A DNA stretch of 64,000 nt from Methanospirillum hungatei JF-1 (GTDB taxonomy: Archaea; Halobacteriota; Methanomicrobia; Methanomicrobiales; Methanospirillaceae): contig NC_007796.1 of the NCBI RefSeq assembly GCF_000013445.1, forward strand, positions 2,454,936 to 2,518,935, in the 5' to 3' direction. Positions 25,488 to 35,035 of the stretch are shown piece after piece. A program made the position numbers and the translations under genes. The notes below the pieces were generated by a model. It saw only the letters and a list, made by a program, of their open reading frames with translations. It did no database searches and was not told where the DNA came from. How positions within the stretch are numbered: the stretch's first letter is position 1; each line of letters starts with the position of its first letter.

Positions 25488-26684
25488 ATGGCCAGTCAAA
25501 AGAGCATTTACATGGATCACAGTGCCACTACTGCCACTGATTCAGCAGTTGTAGAGGCCATGCTCCCTTGGTTCTCGATCAATTATGGAAATCCCTCTTC
25601 CCTGTACCGTCTTGCACGAGAATCCAAAGCCGCGATCGAGGATGCACGAAAAAAGGTTGCAAACGCCATCGGAGCGAAATCTGAAGAGATATACTTTACC
25701 TCCGGAGGGACCGAATCAGATAACTGGGCACTAAAAGGTACTGCATTTGCCCTTCAAAAGAAAGGAAACCATATCATCACTTCTGCTATTGAGCACCATG
25801 CAATCCTGCATACCTGCCAATATCTCGAGAAACATGGCTTTCAGGTCACCTATCTTCCGGTTGACGAGTTCGGACAGGTCCGTATAGAGGATCTCAGGGC
25901 AGCGATCACTGATAAGACCATTCTGGTCTCGGTGATGTTTGCCAATAATGAGATCGGCACCATTCAGCCCATTCCGGAGATCGGAGCGTTCTGCAGAGAA
26001 CGGGGCATTCTTTTCCATACCGATGCAGTCCAGGTGATTGGCAATCTCCCTGTTGATGTTGCAGCGATGAACATTGATCTGTTATCACTCTCTGCTCACA
26101 AGTTTTACGGGCCAAAAGGAATAGGAGCGCTCTATATCAGGAAAGGAGTCCGTATCGATAATTACCTTCATGGAGGCGGACAGGAACACAGGAAACGGGC
26201 AGGTACAGAAAATGTTCCCGGGATTGTAGGTCTTGGCGTTGCAATCCAGAAAGCAGTTATGGATCTGGATGTAAAAACATCACGGATACGAGCCCTTCGC
26301 GATACGTTACTCGATCGGATTCTCCATGAGATTCCAAATACCCGTCTGAACGGGCACCGGACCATGCGACTCCCAGGGAACTTGAACGTCAGCTTTGAGT
26401 TTATCGAGGGTGAATCATTATTGCTACTCCTTGACCATGCCGGTATCGCTGCATCGACCGGTAGTGCCTGTTCCTCAGGATCACTTGAGCCCTCACATGT
26501 ATTACTCGCGATAGGTCTCCCGGCAGAGGTTGCCCATGGGTCCCTGCGGCTCACCCTTGGAGTGCAAAATACAGAAGAGGACGTGAGCTACGCATGTGAT
26601 GAAATTAAAAAAGCGGTCGAACGTTTGAGAGCGATGTCACCACTCTATGCTGATTACCTGAAAAAGAGGTCATGCAATGTATAG
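25488..26684 (+). CDS. nifS: NifS/IscS-type cysteine desulfurase
   Basis: The 398-residue enzyme makes persulfide sulfur for Fe-S clusters and tRNA thiolation. Features are IYMDHSATTATDSAVV, YFTSGGTESDNWAL, PLP Lys205 in SAHKFYGPKG and the mobile catalytic loop Cys328 in STGSACSSGSLEPSHV (group I, NifS/IscS type). I start at ATG 25488; the frame extends back to 25341, inside the Ncs6-like gene, and ATG 25512 is also possible. It overlaps IscU by 8 bases, making a standard desulfurase-scaffold pair downstream of a thiolation pair. Confidence 0.95.
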   Translation: MASQKSIYMDHSATTATDSAVVEAMLPWFSINYGNPSSLYRLARESKAAIEDARKKVANAIGAKSEEIYFTSGGTESDNWALKGTAFALQKKGNHIITSAIEHHAILHTCQYLEKHGFQVTYLPVDEFGQVRIEDLRAAITDKTILVSVMFANNEIGTIQPIPEIGAFCRERGILFHTDAVQVIGNLPVDVAAMNIDLLSLSAHKFYGPKGIGALYIRKGVRIDNYLHGGGQEHRKRAGTENVPGIVGLGVAIQKAVMDLDVKTSRIRALRDTLLDRILHEIPNTRLNGHRTMRLPGNLNVSFEFIEGESLLLLLDHAGIAASTGSACSSGSLEPSHVLLAIGLPAEVAHGSLRLTLGVQNTEEDVSYACDEIKKAVERLRAMSPLYADYLKKRSCNV

Positions 26685-27108
26685 CGAAAAAGTAATGGAC
26701 CATTTCATGAACCCCCGCAACCAGGGGGAGATACCAGACGCAGACGGTGTCGGAGAAGTAGGAAATCCCACTTGTGGGGATATTATGCGAATTTTTCTCA
26801 CGGTGAAGGATAATATCATCACCGATGTAAAATTCCAGACCTTTGGGTGTGGAGCAGCAGTTGCATCAAGCAGTATGGCAACCGAACTAATCAAGGGGAA
26901 AACCCTTGAAGAAGCCTGGGAAGTATCTAATAAAGCAGTTGCCGAGGCACTTGAGGGACTTCCTCCGATCAAGATGCATTGTTCAGTTCTTGCAGAAGAA
27001 GGTATTCACAAAGCCATCAACGATTACCGGATAAAGAACGGATTGGAACCCTGGGAAGAAAAAGGTGGGCATACCCACAGTCATGATGACCTGGCCTGTG
27101 AGGAGTAA
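26677..27108 (+). CDS. iscU: IscU/NifU-type Fe-S scaffold
   Basis: This 143-residue scaffold assembles [2Fe-2S] or [4Fe-4S] clusters from NifS-derived sulfur. The three ligand cysteines are in NPTCGD, FGCGAAVASSS and KMHCSVLAEEG. The C-terminus carries a GGHTHSHDDLACEE extension with His, Asp and an extra Cys, possibly a metal tag. It overlaps nifS by 8 bases. The gene ends just before a convergent ATPase, and no hscA or fdx follows. Confidence 0.95.
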   Translation: MYSEKVMDHFMNPRNQGEIPDADGVGEVGNPTCGDIMRIFLTVKDNIITDVKFQTFGCGAAVASSSMATELIKGKTLEEAWEVSNKAVAEALEGLPPIKMHCSVLAEEGIHKAINDYRIKNGLEPWEEKGGHTHSHDDLACEE

Positions 27109-27115
27109 CCCGATA

Positions 27116-28411
27116 TCATTTTTTTAGCATTTCTGCATATTCGAACGCAGGCATTACCTGGATGATCTTATCATCCACCTCTAACTGTTCTGAATCATTC
27201 ATAGTGAGAATATATCCGGGAACTCCGGGGTGTGAATCCATGGCCTCGATTAATCCACGAATTTCACGATTTCGTACTTCAGAATTTTCCAAAGATGTAC
27301 ATACCTGAATGGCGCTAACAATCCGATGATTCTCCTGGATTAAAAAATCACATTCATATCGTACCCGGTGATAAAAAACAGAAGACTCTTTCTTGCGGAT
27401 AAGTGTAGTAAATACGTAATTTTCCAGAATTTTTCCGGCATTCTCTGAAAATTTAAATGATACTGCATTTATCAGACCCGTATCAATACAATAGAGTTTT
27501 TTCATATTGTAAAGTTGCTTCTTTACTGAAGGATCATATTTCAGAACCGGATAGAGGAGATATGCATCATAGGCACATTCAATATACTCACGTACCGTAT
27601 CCGTTGAGATTCCAATCTGTTCACCAAGCCGTGTATATGAAAGCAGATTTCCAGTGTTGGAGATGAGAAAATAGAGGAGATCCACAAGATATGCAGGACT
27701 CCTGATGTTATGTGCCATCATAATGTCCTTGAGATAGATAGTTTCGTAATACGATGTGAGCAGATCATGTCGAAGAGAGATATCTGATTCCACGGTGATC
27801 CGGGGAAATCCCCCATACTTCAGATAATGTTCAAAAAGTTGGTTCTTCCTGGTAATACTTACCCTTGTTTCTCCCAGAAATGAGAGATACTCTTCAAAAG
27901 AAAGTGGATATACAGTAATTGAAAGATACCGGCCAGATATCTTCGTTGCCAGATTTCTCTTCAAAAGAGAGGAGGTGGAACTGGTGAGAGTCCATTTAAT
28001 TTGAGGTTTTGTATCATATGAAACCTTTATTGACCCTACCCATTCTTCATAATTCTGTATTTCATCAATAAAGATAAAATAATGGGGTTTATTTATTTTT
28101 TCAAGGTATTCTTCAATGAGTTCATTGAGAAAACCTGGATCATGCATCCATCCGGTGAAGAGTGGTTCATCGAGATTTATATAAAGTATTGAATCAGGAT
28201 CAGTTCCCTGATGTATGAGGTGCTCCACCATCTGGAACATCATGGTGGATTTTCCGCTCCTTCTGACTCCCTGAATAAACAAAATTTCTCTTGCATCAAG
28301 ATACCGGATTAATTCAGGATATGAACCGAGCCGGTTCTGTCCCGTGTTATAGGTACGTCCAAACCACCAGGGATTCTGTCTATCGAGGACTGCCTGGATT
28401 CTTCGATCCAT
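27116..28411 (-). CDS. Archaeal AAA ATPase with DUF4143-type C-terminus
   Basis: The 431-residue protein has Walker A GVRRSGKST (about 48-56), Walker B YFIFIDEIQNYE, a winged-helix segment (SYTRLGEQIGISTDTVREYIE), and a C-terminal nuclease-like half with ECDFLIQE. This AAA-like group is abundant in archaea and bacteria, often in multiple copies, and its role is not settled; some members belong to toxin or defence systems. It is a stand-alone gene convergent with IscU. Three TAATCGA copies lie upstream. Confidence 0.85.
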   Translation of the reverse strand: MDRRIQAVLDRQNPWWFGRTYNTGQNRLGSYPELIRYLDAREILFIQGVRRSGKSTMMFQMVEHLIHQGTDPDSILYINLDEPLFTGWMHDPGFLNELIEEYLEKINKPHYFIFIDEIQNYEEWVGSIKVSYDTKPQIKWTLTSSTSSLLKRNLATKISGRYLSITVYPLSFEEYLSFLGETRVSITRKNQLFEHYLKYGGFPRITVESDISLRHDLLTSYYETIYLKDIMMAHNIRSPAYLVDLLYFLISNTGNLLSYTRLGEQIGISTDTVREYIECAYDAYLLYPVLKYDPSVKKQLYNMKKLYCIDTGLINAVSFKFSENAGKILENYVFTTLIRKKESSVFYHRVRYECDFLIQENHRIVSAIQVCTSLENSEVRNREIRGLIEAMDSHPGVPGYILTMNDSEQLEVDDKIIQVMPAFEYAEMLKK

Positions 28412-28421
28412 TTGTTAGATA

Positions 28422-28492
28422 TAATCGATGATTTATGATAAAATAATCGATTACACCAGACGATTTTAAAATAAATCAACAATCATAATCGA
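28422..28492. promoter_or_regulatory. Three direct TAATCGA copies upstream of ATPase gene
   Basis: TAATCGA occurs at 28422, 28444 and 28486, with spacings of 22 and 42 bases, close to two and four helical turns. The last copy is part of ATCATAATCGAG at 28482-28493, which recurs at 32287-32298 ahead of the second ATPase gene. It looks like a regulator-binding array for the gene that starts at 28411. Confidence 0.35.
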
Positions 28493-28517
28493 GGATTTCA
28501 TATCAGTAAAACAAAAA

Positions 28518-29918
28518 TTAATCAGATCGGACATTTCCCCTGACCATCGAGAAGTATATCCCGATAAAACACATCACAGAAAAGACCATAAATCCGATAT
28601 TCATCGCAATCATGAGCTCATCTGTCATATCCGGAGTAATGTCTACTTTCCCCACCACTACGGCGATTATCATCATCGCTATTCCCATCGAGAGCATCTG
28701 CCCGAGCAGCCGCATCGTTCCCAACGTCCCGGATGCGATGCCATAATATCGCTTTTCCACCGAACTCATGATTGCATTGGTATTTGGAGATGAGAAGAGA
28801 GCAAAACCAAACCCGAGAACCGCCAGGATTACCATAAGCCAAATCGTGGAAGTATCTGGAGAGAGAAAACTTAAGGAGACGAGTCCCACAGCAATGATCC
28901 CCATGCCCAGAGATGATATTTTCGCAGGTTCAATCCTATCTGAAAGACTACCGGCATATGATGAGAAGATTGCCTGCACTACCGGCTGGGTGACAAGAAT
29001 AAACCCGGCCTCCTGCGGGTCGAAACCCCTGATGTATTGTAAATATAAGCTGAGAAAGAACGTTATCGCGAAAGTTGAGCCGTAATTTATCAGAGCAGCA
29101 ACATTTGAGCAGGCAAACACCCGGTTTGTTCTGAACATGGACACACGAATCAGCGGATACCGTTCCCGGTGCTCAAGCCAGATAAAGAGTGCGAGCAGGA
29201 TGATTCCCAATCCAAGAGCAAAAAATCCAGCGACCTGGGGGATCTCGGAAAAACCGATCATCACCGCAGTAAGGCTGCTACCATAGATGAGAGCCCCTTT
29301 CAAATCAAACCGCTCACCAGCTGCATCAGCCCACTCTCCTTTTAGATAGAAGAGGATAAGGGCAATGATAAGGATGCCTATCGGCACATTAATGAGGAAG
29401 ATACTCTTCCATCCGAATTCATCGGTCAGAAAGCCTCCGATAAAGGGGCCTGCAGAAAGACCGATGTACACTGATGTGGTGTAGATCCCAAGAGCCTGGC
29501 CCCGTCGTGTGGGTTCGGTCACAGATGTCAGAATAGCCACGGCGGTTCCAAAGATCATCGAAGCCCCAACACCCTGAATCAGGCGGAAGCTGATGAGCAT
29601 AAGAGACGAAGCTGAGAAGATCATCCCCATGGAGGAAAGGGTAAAGAGGATTACCCCACCGGTCAGGATCTTCTTTCTCCCAAAGATATCACCAATTCTC
29701 CCAAACGGAACAAGGAAGGCCGCTGATGCCAGAAGATAGGCACTGCTGACCCAGCTTAATTCAATCGCATCAAGAGAGAACTCACCGGCAATCGTCGGAA
29801 GGGCAATATTTACTGCAGATAGATCAAATGGGGTTAAAAACCCACAGCATACAGCGATAATAAGGGTACTGAGGGAGATGCCAGGGACCTTCATTGAGGA
29901 ATGAAGATATTCCCCCAT
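28518..29918 (-). CDS. MFS drug-efflux-type transporter (DHA2 family)
   Basis: The 466-residue protein has fourteen or so membrane helices and the DHA2 motifs DLSAVNIALPTIAGEF (helix 1), GRIGDIFGRKKIL (loop 2-3) and GTAVAILTSVTEPTRRGQALGIY. It is similar to EmrB/QacA-type proton-coupled exporters. The likely start is ATG 29918; an ATG at 29894 is an alternative. ThiM begins upstream on the same strand, 36 bases away, but a functional link is not evident. Confidence 0.9.
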   Translation of the reverse strand: MGEYLHSSMKVPGISLSTLIIAVCCGFLTPFDLSAVNIALPTIAGEFSLDAIELSWVSSAYLLASAAFLVPFGRIGDIFGRKKILTGGVILFTLSSMGMIFSASSLMLISFRLIQGVGASMIFGTAVAILTSVTEPTRRGQALGIYTTSVYIGLSAGPFIGGFLTDEFGWKSIFLINVPIGILIIALILFYLKGEWADAAGERFDLKGALIYGSSLTAVMIGFSEIPQVAGFFALGLGIILLALFIWLEHRERYPLIRVSMFRTNRVFACSNVAALINYGSTFAITFFLSLYLQYIRGFDPQEAGFILVTQPVVQAIFSSYAGSLSDRIEPAKISSLGMGIIAVGLVSLSFLSPDTSTIWLMVILAVLGFGFALFSSPNTNAIMSSVEKRYYGIASGTLGTMRLLGQMLSMGIAMMIIAVVVGKVDITPDMTDELMIAMNIGFMVFSVMCFIGIYFSMVRGNVRSD

Positions 29919-29954
29919 CACCCATGAAGGTTGTGTAACCAGATCCTTTTGTTT

Positions 29955-30749
29955 TTACACTGACCGAATCCGGCCATACCGGTCAACATCGTCCGACCTG
30001 ACTGATGCCATGCTGTCAAAGAGACGGCATTTAAAAGAACCTGGGCCTGCAGCATCCACAGCAGCCCGCTCCCCGGCAATCCCAAACGCAGAAACCCCTG
30101 TAGCGGATGCAGAGAGATAGTCCTGTGTGACTGCCGCACAGGAACCGATAACCGATGCAGCCATGCATCCTGTCCCGGAGATTCGTCCCATATATGGGTG
30201 TCCGTTCTCACAGAGAAGAGTCCGGGAACCATCGCTGATGATGTCAATGGGACCACTCATAACGACGGTGCATGAAAGTCGCTCTGCAAGACCACAGGTG
30301 ATTTCAGTTGGATCACCGTTCACTCCTCCGGAATCTACTCCACGAACCTGTGCCTGTTTTCCGGCAAGGGTCCCAATCTCTCCGGCATTGCCCTTAAGAA
30401 CCGAGATGGACAACTCCTGGATCATTCTCTGGGCGGTTTTCGTCCGTAAACTGGTTGCTCCAGCACCGACCGGATCGAGAATGATAGGAATACCATACTT
30501 TTCTGCGGCTTTTGCTGCGATAAACATCCGGTCAATCTGGAGGGTATCAAGGGTGCCGATATTCAGAACGAGGGCTCCTGCAAGTGCAACCATCTCCCCA
30601 ACCTCTTCTTCTGCATGGGCCATGACCGGTGAAGCGCCTATGCAGAGGGTGATATTGGCACAGTCATTCACCGTGACATAGTTTGTCATATGGTGGACAA
30701 GGGGCGTTTTTTCCCGGATGTCGGTAAGTATTGATCCAAAAAGTGTCAT
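29955..30749 (-). CDS. thiM: Hydroxyethylthiazole kinase ThiM
   Basis: ThiM phosphorylates 4-methyl-5-hydroxyethylthiazole in thiamin salvage. From ATG 30749 the protein has 264 residues, the usual length, and starts right before [24 protein letters not shown]. Other landmarks are [25 protein letters not shown] and [15 protein letters not shown] with the catalytic Cys. A longer frame to 30974 gives no family similarity and overlaps the upstream ATPase, so I reject it. ThiE and ThiD are not in the window. Confidence 0.93.
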
Positions 30750-30888
30750 AAAAAAATCCAGTATTTCTGGATAAGTCTGCATTGTACGATAAATTATTTT
30801 GTAATCCGGCAGATGGGAAATGCATACTCCATCAGGGGATATTTCGTCTTCCCGGTGATATCTGGTATCAAGACATATGGAGAGTGCT

Positions 30889-32280
30889 TCATGAATAAAC
30901 GAGTTTTTCAAGCATATCAAGATCCATGAATAATACGTTTTTCTCATCACCGACAGATGAGAAAGACCTGGCAATGATCATAAACATCTCATTCCGCTTC
31001 TTTTCTTTCCATGTTATAAGACCGGCTTTATGCTTCAGGTCAAAAGCCACCTTTTTTCCATTAACATTATCCTGCCATTTTACCTCACAAAACAGAACGG
31101 ATGAATCTGTTTCAGAAATACCAACAATATCAATCTCTTCTCCTTTATGCCACCATCTTTTCACTGAAGAAAATACACAGTGAAAAGGAAGTTTTCCTGC
31201 ACCATTCAGATAAAACAACAGGTCAATAACCATTCGTTCAAATAACGAACCTGTGTACTGTGCAAGATAGGGAGTAATACTCTCTGTCAAAATCTGTTCT
31301 GCAGATCCACTTTCAGCACGTTCCAGGTTAGGAAATATAAATCTGAACCAGAACGAAAACAAATTGTCCCTGAAGAAATAACGACCTCTCCTACTCCTTT
31401 CATCCTCAAATGCAGGGACTTCTTTCCATATGATGTCCAGATCAATAAGTGTTGCAAGATACCGGTTGACCGTACCTTTCTGTATACCGGTATCATTGGT
31501 AATCAGATGTTGAGTATTATTTCCCCGTGAGATGGAGAGCAGGATTGAAAAATAATATCGTGGTTCCACAAGTTCCATCCGGAGAAGAAATTCAACCTCT
31601 CTGAACAGATATGAAAGTGGATTGAGCAGATTTTTCTCGATAGAATCCTCAATGGTTTCACTGGTATCCACACTCAGTATGTAGGCAGGAGTACCTCCAT
31701 ACACCGCATAATACTCAACCGCTTTTCTGAAATCCTGAAATATTGGTAGTACTTCATGAAACCGGAATGACCTGAGTAAAAGTTGTCCGGTTCTTCTTCC
31801 AAATAAGGGACTCCGATATGAAAGAACCTCATCTTCCATCATTCCAATCGATGAACCGGATAAAATCAGGAAAATACGGGTTTTTCGCAGTCTATTGTCC
31901 CAATGATACTGGAGTATCGAGAGGATTGATCTATCTTCTTTTACCAGATAGGGAAATTCATCTATTGCCAGAATGAACCGATTTGTCGAGCGGGATGCAA
32001 GATATTCAAAGACTGAATCCCAGGATATGAAACCATTTTTTCCAATAAATGGATCCTCAAAAAATTCGCAAAACGCCTCTGCGAATTGTTCTAACTGATA
32101 TTTTCGTGAACCCTCACGAATCTGAATGCGCAGTCCCGTATTCTGACGGATAAATTCATTGATAAGTTCACTTTTTCCGACTCTTCTCCTCCCATAGATG
32201 ATAAAAAACTCAGAACGTGGACCGATGAAACGATCGTTGAGCTCAGCCAGTTCTGTTTTCCTATCGAAAAAAGTGTACAT
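30889..32280 (-). CDS. Archaeal ATPase with DUF234-type C-terminus
   Basis: The 463-residue protein begins [20 protein letters not shown] and has Walker [11 protein letters not shown], Walker [12 protein letters not shown], a winged-helix stretch ([24 protein letters not shown]) and a C-terminal nuclease-like half with [17 protein letters not shown]. It belongs to the archaeal ATPase/DUF234 family, common and multi-copy in methanogens, and of unclear role. The C-terminal ExK-type motif (EVKW) hints at a restriction-nuclease fold. An ATCATAATCGAG motif lies 7 bases upstream. Confidence 0.87.
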
Positions 32281-32286
32281 TACATT

Positions 32287-32298
32287 ATCATAATCGAG
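32287..32298. promoter_or_regulatory. ATCATAATCGAG motif shared with second ATPase promoter
   Basis: This 12-base sequence is identical to the one at 28482-28493 and lies immediately upstream of the DUF234 ATPase start, in the divergent region shared with the fusion gene. Confidence 0.3.
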
Positions 32299-32377
32299 AG
32301 TACACTAATATCTTTTGTGCCAGGCTCGTTTATCACTGACAGGTATCTTATCTTCTCACCCCCTATTATTCAATGAA

Positions 32378-35035
32378 ATGCACGAGCCGGCTGTGAAAAA
32401 AACACTGTACTGGTGTGAACACTGCAATGTTCCCCTGATCGGACGAACCTGCAGCTGCGGCAATGAAGCAAAAACCATCCCTCTCCTTCAGCCCTATGAT
32501 CTCCGGCCTGCTCTCTCGGCTGATCGGGATCACATCATCCACTTATTAACATCCCAATACGGCGACATTCCTGTCCCGAAAGTAATTCTGTTAAATAAGA
32601 CCGGGGGATATGATCGTGCAGAACTTGTTATCATCAATGGGCAGCGGTTTGGCTGGTTTACGTTTGATCCGGTGACAAAAACCTATTCACTTGATATCAC
32701 CCCTGAAGCTCTGCCATTTCTGGTCCCCCACATAACAAAAGGAATCATTGACCTGACTGCTCATATCGATCTGAAGGCTGAAAAAGGGAGAATCGGCGGA
32801 AAACGATTCCCCCTGAAAGAACCGGTCCCGGATGGATCAGTCATTGTCACGGCAAATGGGAAGTACGGGACAGCCATTGTGAAAGAGGGATATATCAAAG
32901 TAAAAGAACTCCTCCCGATTACCCCCTCCACCTATCCGGACCCTGACTGGGAAGCGGTCATTACTCACAATACGTATCATCTGAAGAACCTGGAGCGGAA
33001 CGCGGTCAGGACCATTAAAAGTCACATGAAAGACCGGCCCACGGTCAATGTATCGTTTTCCGGTGGAAAGGACAGCACGGCAGTTCTTCACCTGGCACGA
33101 AAAGCCGGAGTGGAGAAGGCATTTTTTATCGATACCGGACTTGAGTTCCCCGAAACCATCCGATTCATCGAGGAGCAGGGGGTTGAGATCATCAGGAAGG
33201 GTGGTGACTTCTGGCAGGCGGTGGAGAAAGCAGGACCCCCTGGCAAGGACAACCGGTGGTGTTGTAAACTTCTCAAATTACACCCACTAAAGATATATCT
33301 TGCAGACACCGGCCCCTGTGTCACCATTCAGGGAAACCGCTGGTATGAGTCATGGAACCGGGCCGGTCTTGATGAGACCAGTCAGAATCCGGCAAATCCC
33401 CTGCAGCTGAATATATCCCCCATCCGGAGCTGGAGGGCCTTTGAAGTATTCCTCTATCTCTGGTGGCGGAAGATCCCATTAAACCCCCTGTATGAACGAG
33501 GGATTGAGCGAATCGGGTGTTATCTCTGTCCTGCCATGCTTGAAAGTGAATATGACTCTATCCGAAAGACACATCCGGATTTCACCGAGCGGTGGGATGC
33601 ATTTCTTCAGAGGTGGGCTGACAAGAAACAGATGCCGGACGCCTATACTGACTGGGGTCTGTGGCGATGGCGGGCACTCCCTCCTAAGATGCGTGAGTTA
33701 TGCAGGAACATGGGAGTCCATGTCAATAATGATTTCACCCTGGCACCAACGAAGGAGAGAAAGAAGAAGCAGCAAAGCCAGAACGGCTCTCCTATAGAGC
33801 AGAAGAGAGCAGAAGTAGGACTGGAGTTGGATGATCTAATCCGTGCAATCAGGCATGATTATCCCATCCTTGGAGATGTCGTATACCTGGATAATGCTGC
33901 GACCAGTTGTTCGCCTGAACCGGTTGTTGAGGCCATGGTTGAATTTGAGCACCGGTACAGGTCAAATGTCGGAAGAGGGGTTCATCGGTTTACCCGGATA
34001 GCGACCCAGCGGTACTGGCATGCCCATGAAAAGGTAGCCGAATTCATCGGGGCACAGGGCGGCATTACGGTCTTTACAAAAAATACCACCGAAGCGATAA
34101 ACATGGTCGCTCATGGCCTCAGCTGGACTCCTGGTAACCGGGTTGTCACGACCATCCTTGAACATCACTCAAACCTCCTGCCCTGGAGATCACTTGAGAA
34201 GCAGGGTGTCACCCTTGATATCGTCGGCATACGTCCGGATTATTCCCTGGACATGGATGCATTCCGGAAGATGCTGGAAAAACCGGTCAGACTTGTGGCA
34301 ATTACCCAGGCATCAAATGTTCTCGGCATCATTACCCCGGTGCATGAGATAGCTGCCTTGTGCAGGGAAAAAGGAGTGCTTCTTCTCATCGACGGAGCTC
34401 AGGCAGCCCCCCATATGCCGGTGAATGTATCGTCAATCGGATGTGATTTCTACTGCTTTTCCGGGCATAAACTAGGCGGGCCGACCGGGACTGGTGTTCT
34501 CTGGATGAAAGAACCCCTACTGACTCCCCTGATGCAGGGGGGTGGAACCGTTGAATCGGTTACCGGTGACGATGTTGTACTGATACAGGGTTATGAGCAA
34601 TACGAAGCGGGTACACCCAACATCGCCGGAGGCATCGGATTAGGCGTTGCAGTTGATTACCTCAGGAAAATCGGGATGGACACGATCCATTCCCATGAAG
34701 AAGATCTTACCAGCCGCCTGATTGAAGGCCTCCATACCATCGAGAGAGTCCGGGTATATGCATCAGGAAACCCCGAAACCAGAATAGGGGTTGTTTCATT
34801 CACCGTTGAAGAGATGCATCCCCATGAGATAGCTCAACGACTGGATGAGCATGATATTCTGGTCAGGTCAGGACATCACTGCTGCCAGCCGCTGATGAAT
34901 GCCCTGAATCTGCCAGATGGAACGGTTCGGGTCAGTATTGCACATTACAATACCAGAGAGGAGATCGATCTCTTCCTTGCTACTCTGAAAGAGATTATCG
35001 CCGGTTCTTCACCAGGTAATCCGCTCAGGTCGTGA
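32378..35035 (+). CDS. Fusion of [4Fe-4S] PAPS/APS-reductase-like PP-loop protein and SufS-like desulfurase
   Basis: This 885-residue protein starts at ATG 32378 (a TTG at 32315 gives a longer, less likely frame). Order: zinc ribbon (Cys13, 16, 25, 27); a PUA-like region (about 45-180); PP-loop SFSGGKDST (Ser228) with WCCKLLKLHPL and, 84 residues later, CYLC, the CC-x80-CxxC arrangement of [4Fe-4S] APS reductases; a Lys/Gln-rich linker (about 455-482); and a SufS-like domain (485-885) with PLP Lys698 and Cys835. The N-terminal part alone occurs widely in archaea; the desulfurase fusion is striking. A plausible role is direct sulfur handover from cysteine to a PP-loop-activated RNA or metabolite. 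A divergent fdhD lies at its 3' end. Confidence 0.88.
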   Translation: MHEPAVKKTLYWCEHCNVPLIGRTCSCGNEAKTIPLLQPYDLRPALSADRDHIIHLLTSQYGDIPVPKVILLNKTGGYDRAELVIINGQRFGWFTFDPVTKTYSLDITPEALPFLVPHITKGIIDLTAHIDLKAEKGRIGGKRFPLKEPVPDGSVIVTANGKYGTAIVKEGYIKVKELLPITPSTYPDPDWEAVITHNTYHLKNLERNAVRTIKSHMKDRPTVNVSFSGGKDSTAVLHLARKAGVEKAFFIDTGLEFPETIRFIEEQGVEIIRKGGDFWQAVEKAGPPGKDNRWCCKLLKLHPLKIYLADTGPCVTIQGNRWYESWNRAGLDETSQNPANPLQLNISPIRSWRAFEVFLYLWWRKIPLNPLYERGIERIGCYLCPAMLESEYDSIRKTHPDFTERWDAFLQRWADKKQMPDAYTDWGLWRWRALPPKMRELCRNMGVHVNNDFTLAPTKERKKKQQSQNGSPIEQKRAEVGLELDDLIRAIRHDYPILGDVVYLDNAATSCSPEPVVEAMVEFEHRYRSNVGRGVHRFTRIATQRYWHAHEKVAEFIGAQGGITVFTKNTTEAINMVAHGLSWTPGNRVVTTILEHHSNLLPWRSLEKQGVTLDIVGIRPDYSLDMDAFRKMLEKPVRLVAITQASNVLGIITPVHEIAALCREKGVLLLIDGAQAAPHMPVNVSSIGCDFYCFSGHKLGGPTGTGVLWMKEPLLTPLMQGGGTVESVTGDDVVLIQGYEQYEAGTPNIAGGIGLGVAVDYLRKIGMDTIHSHEEDLTSRLIEGLHTIERVRVYASGNPETRIGVVSFTVEEMHPHEIAQRLDEHDILVRSGHHCCQPLMNALNLPDGTVRVSIAHYNTREEIDLFLATLKEIIAGSSPGNPLRS

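Noticed and set aside
30750-30974. 75-residue N-terminal extension of ThiM
   Set aside because: It has no family similarity and runs into the upstream ATPase gene; 264 residues from 30749 is the normal length.
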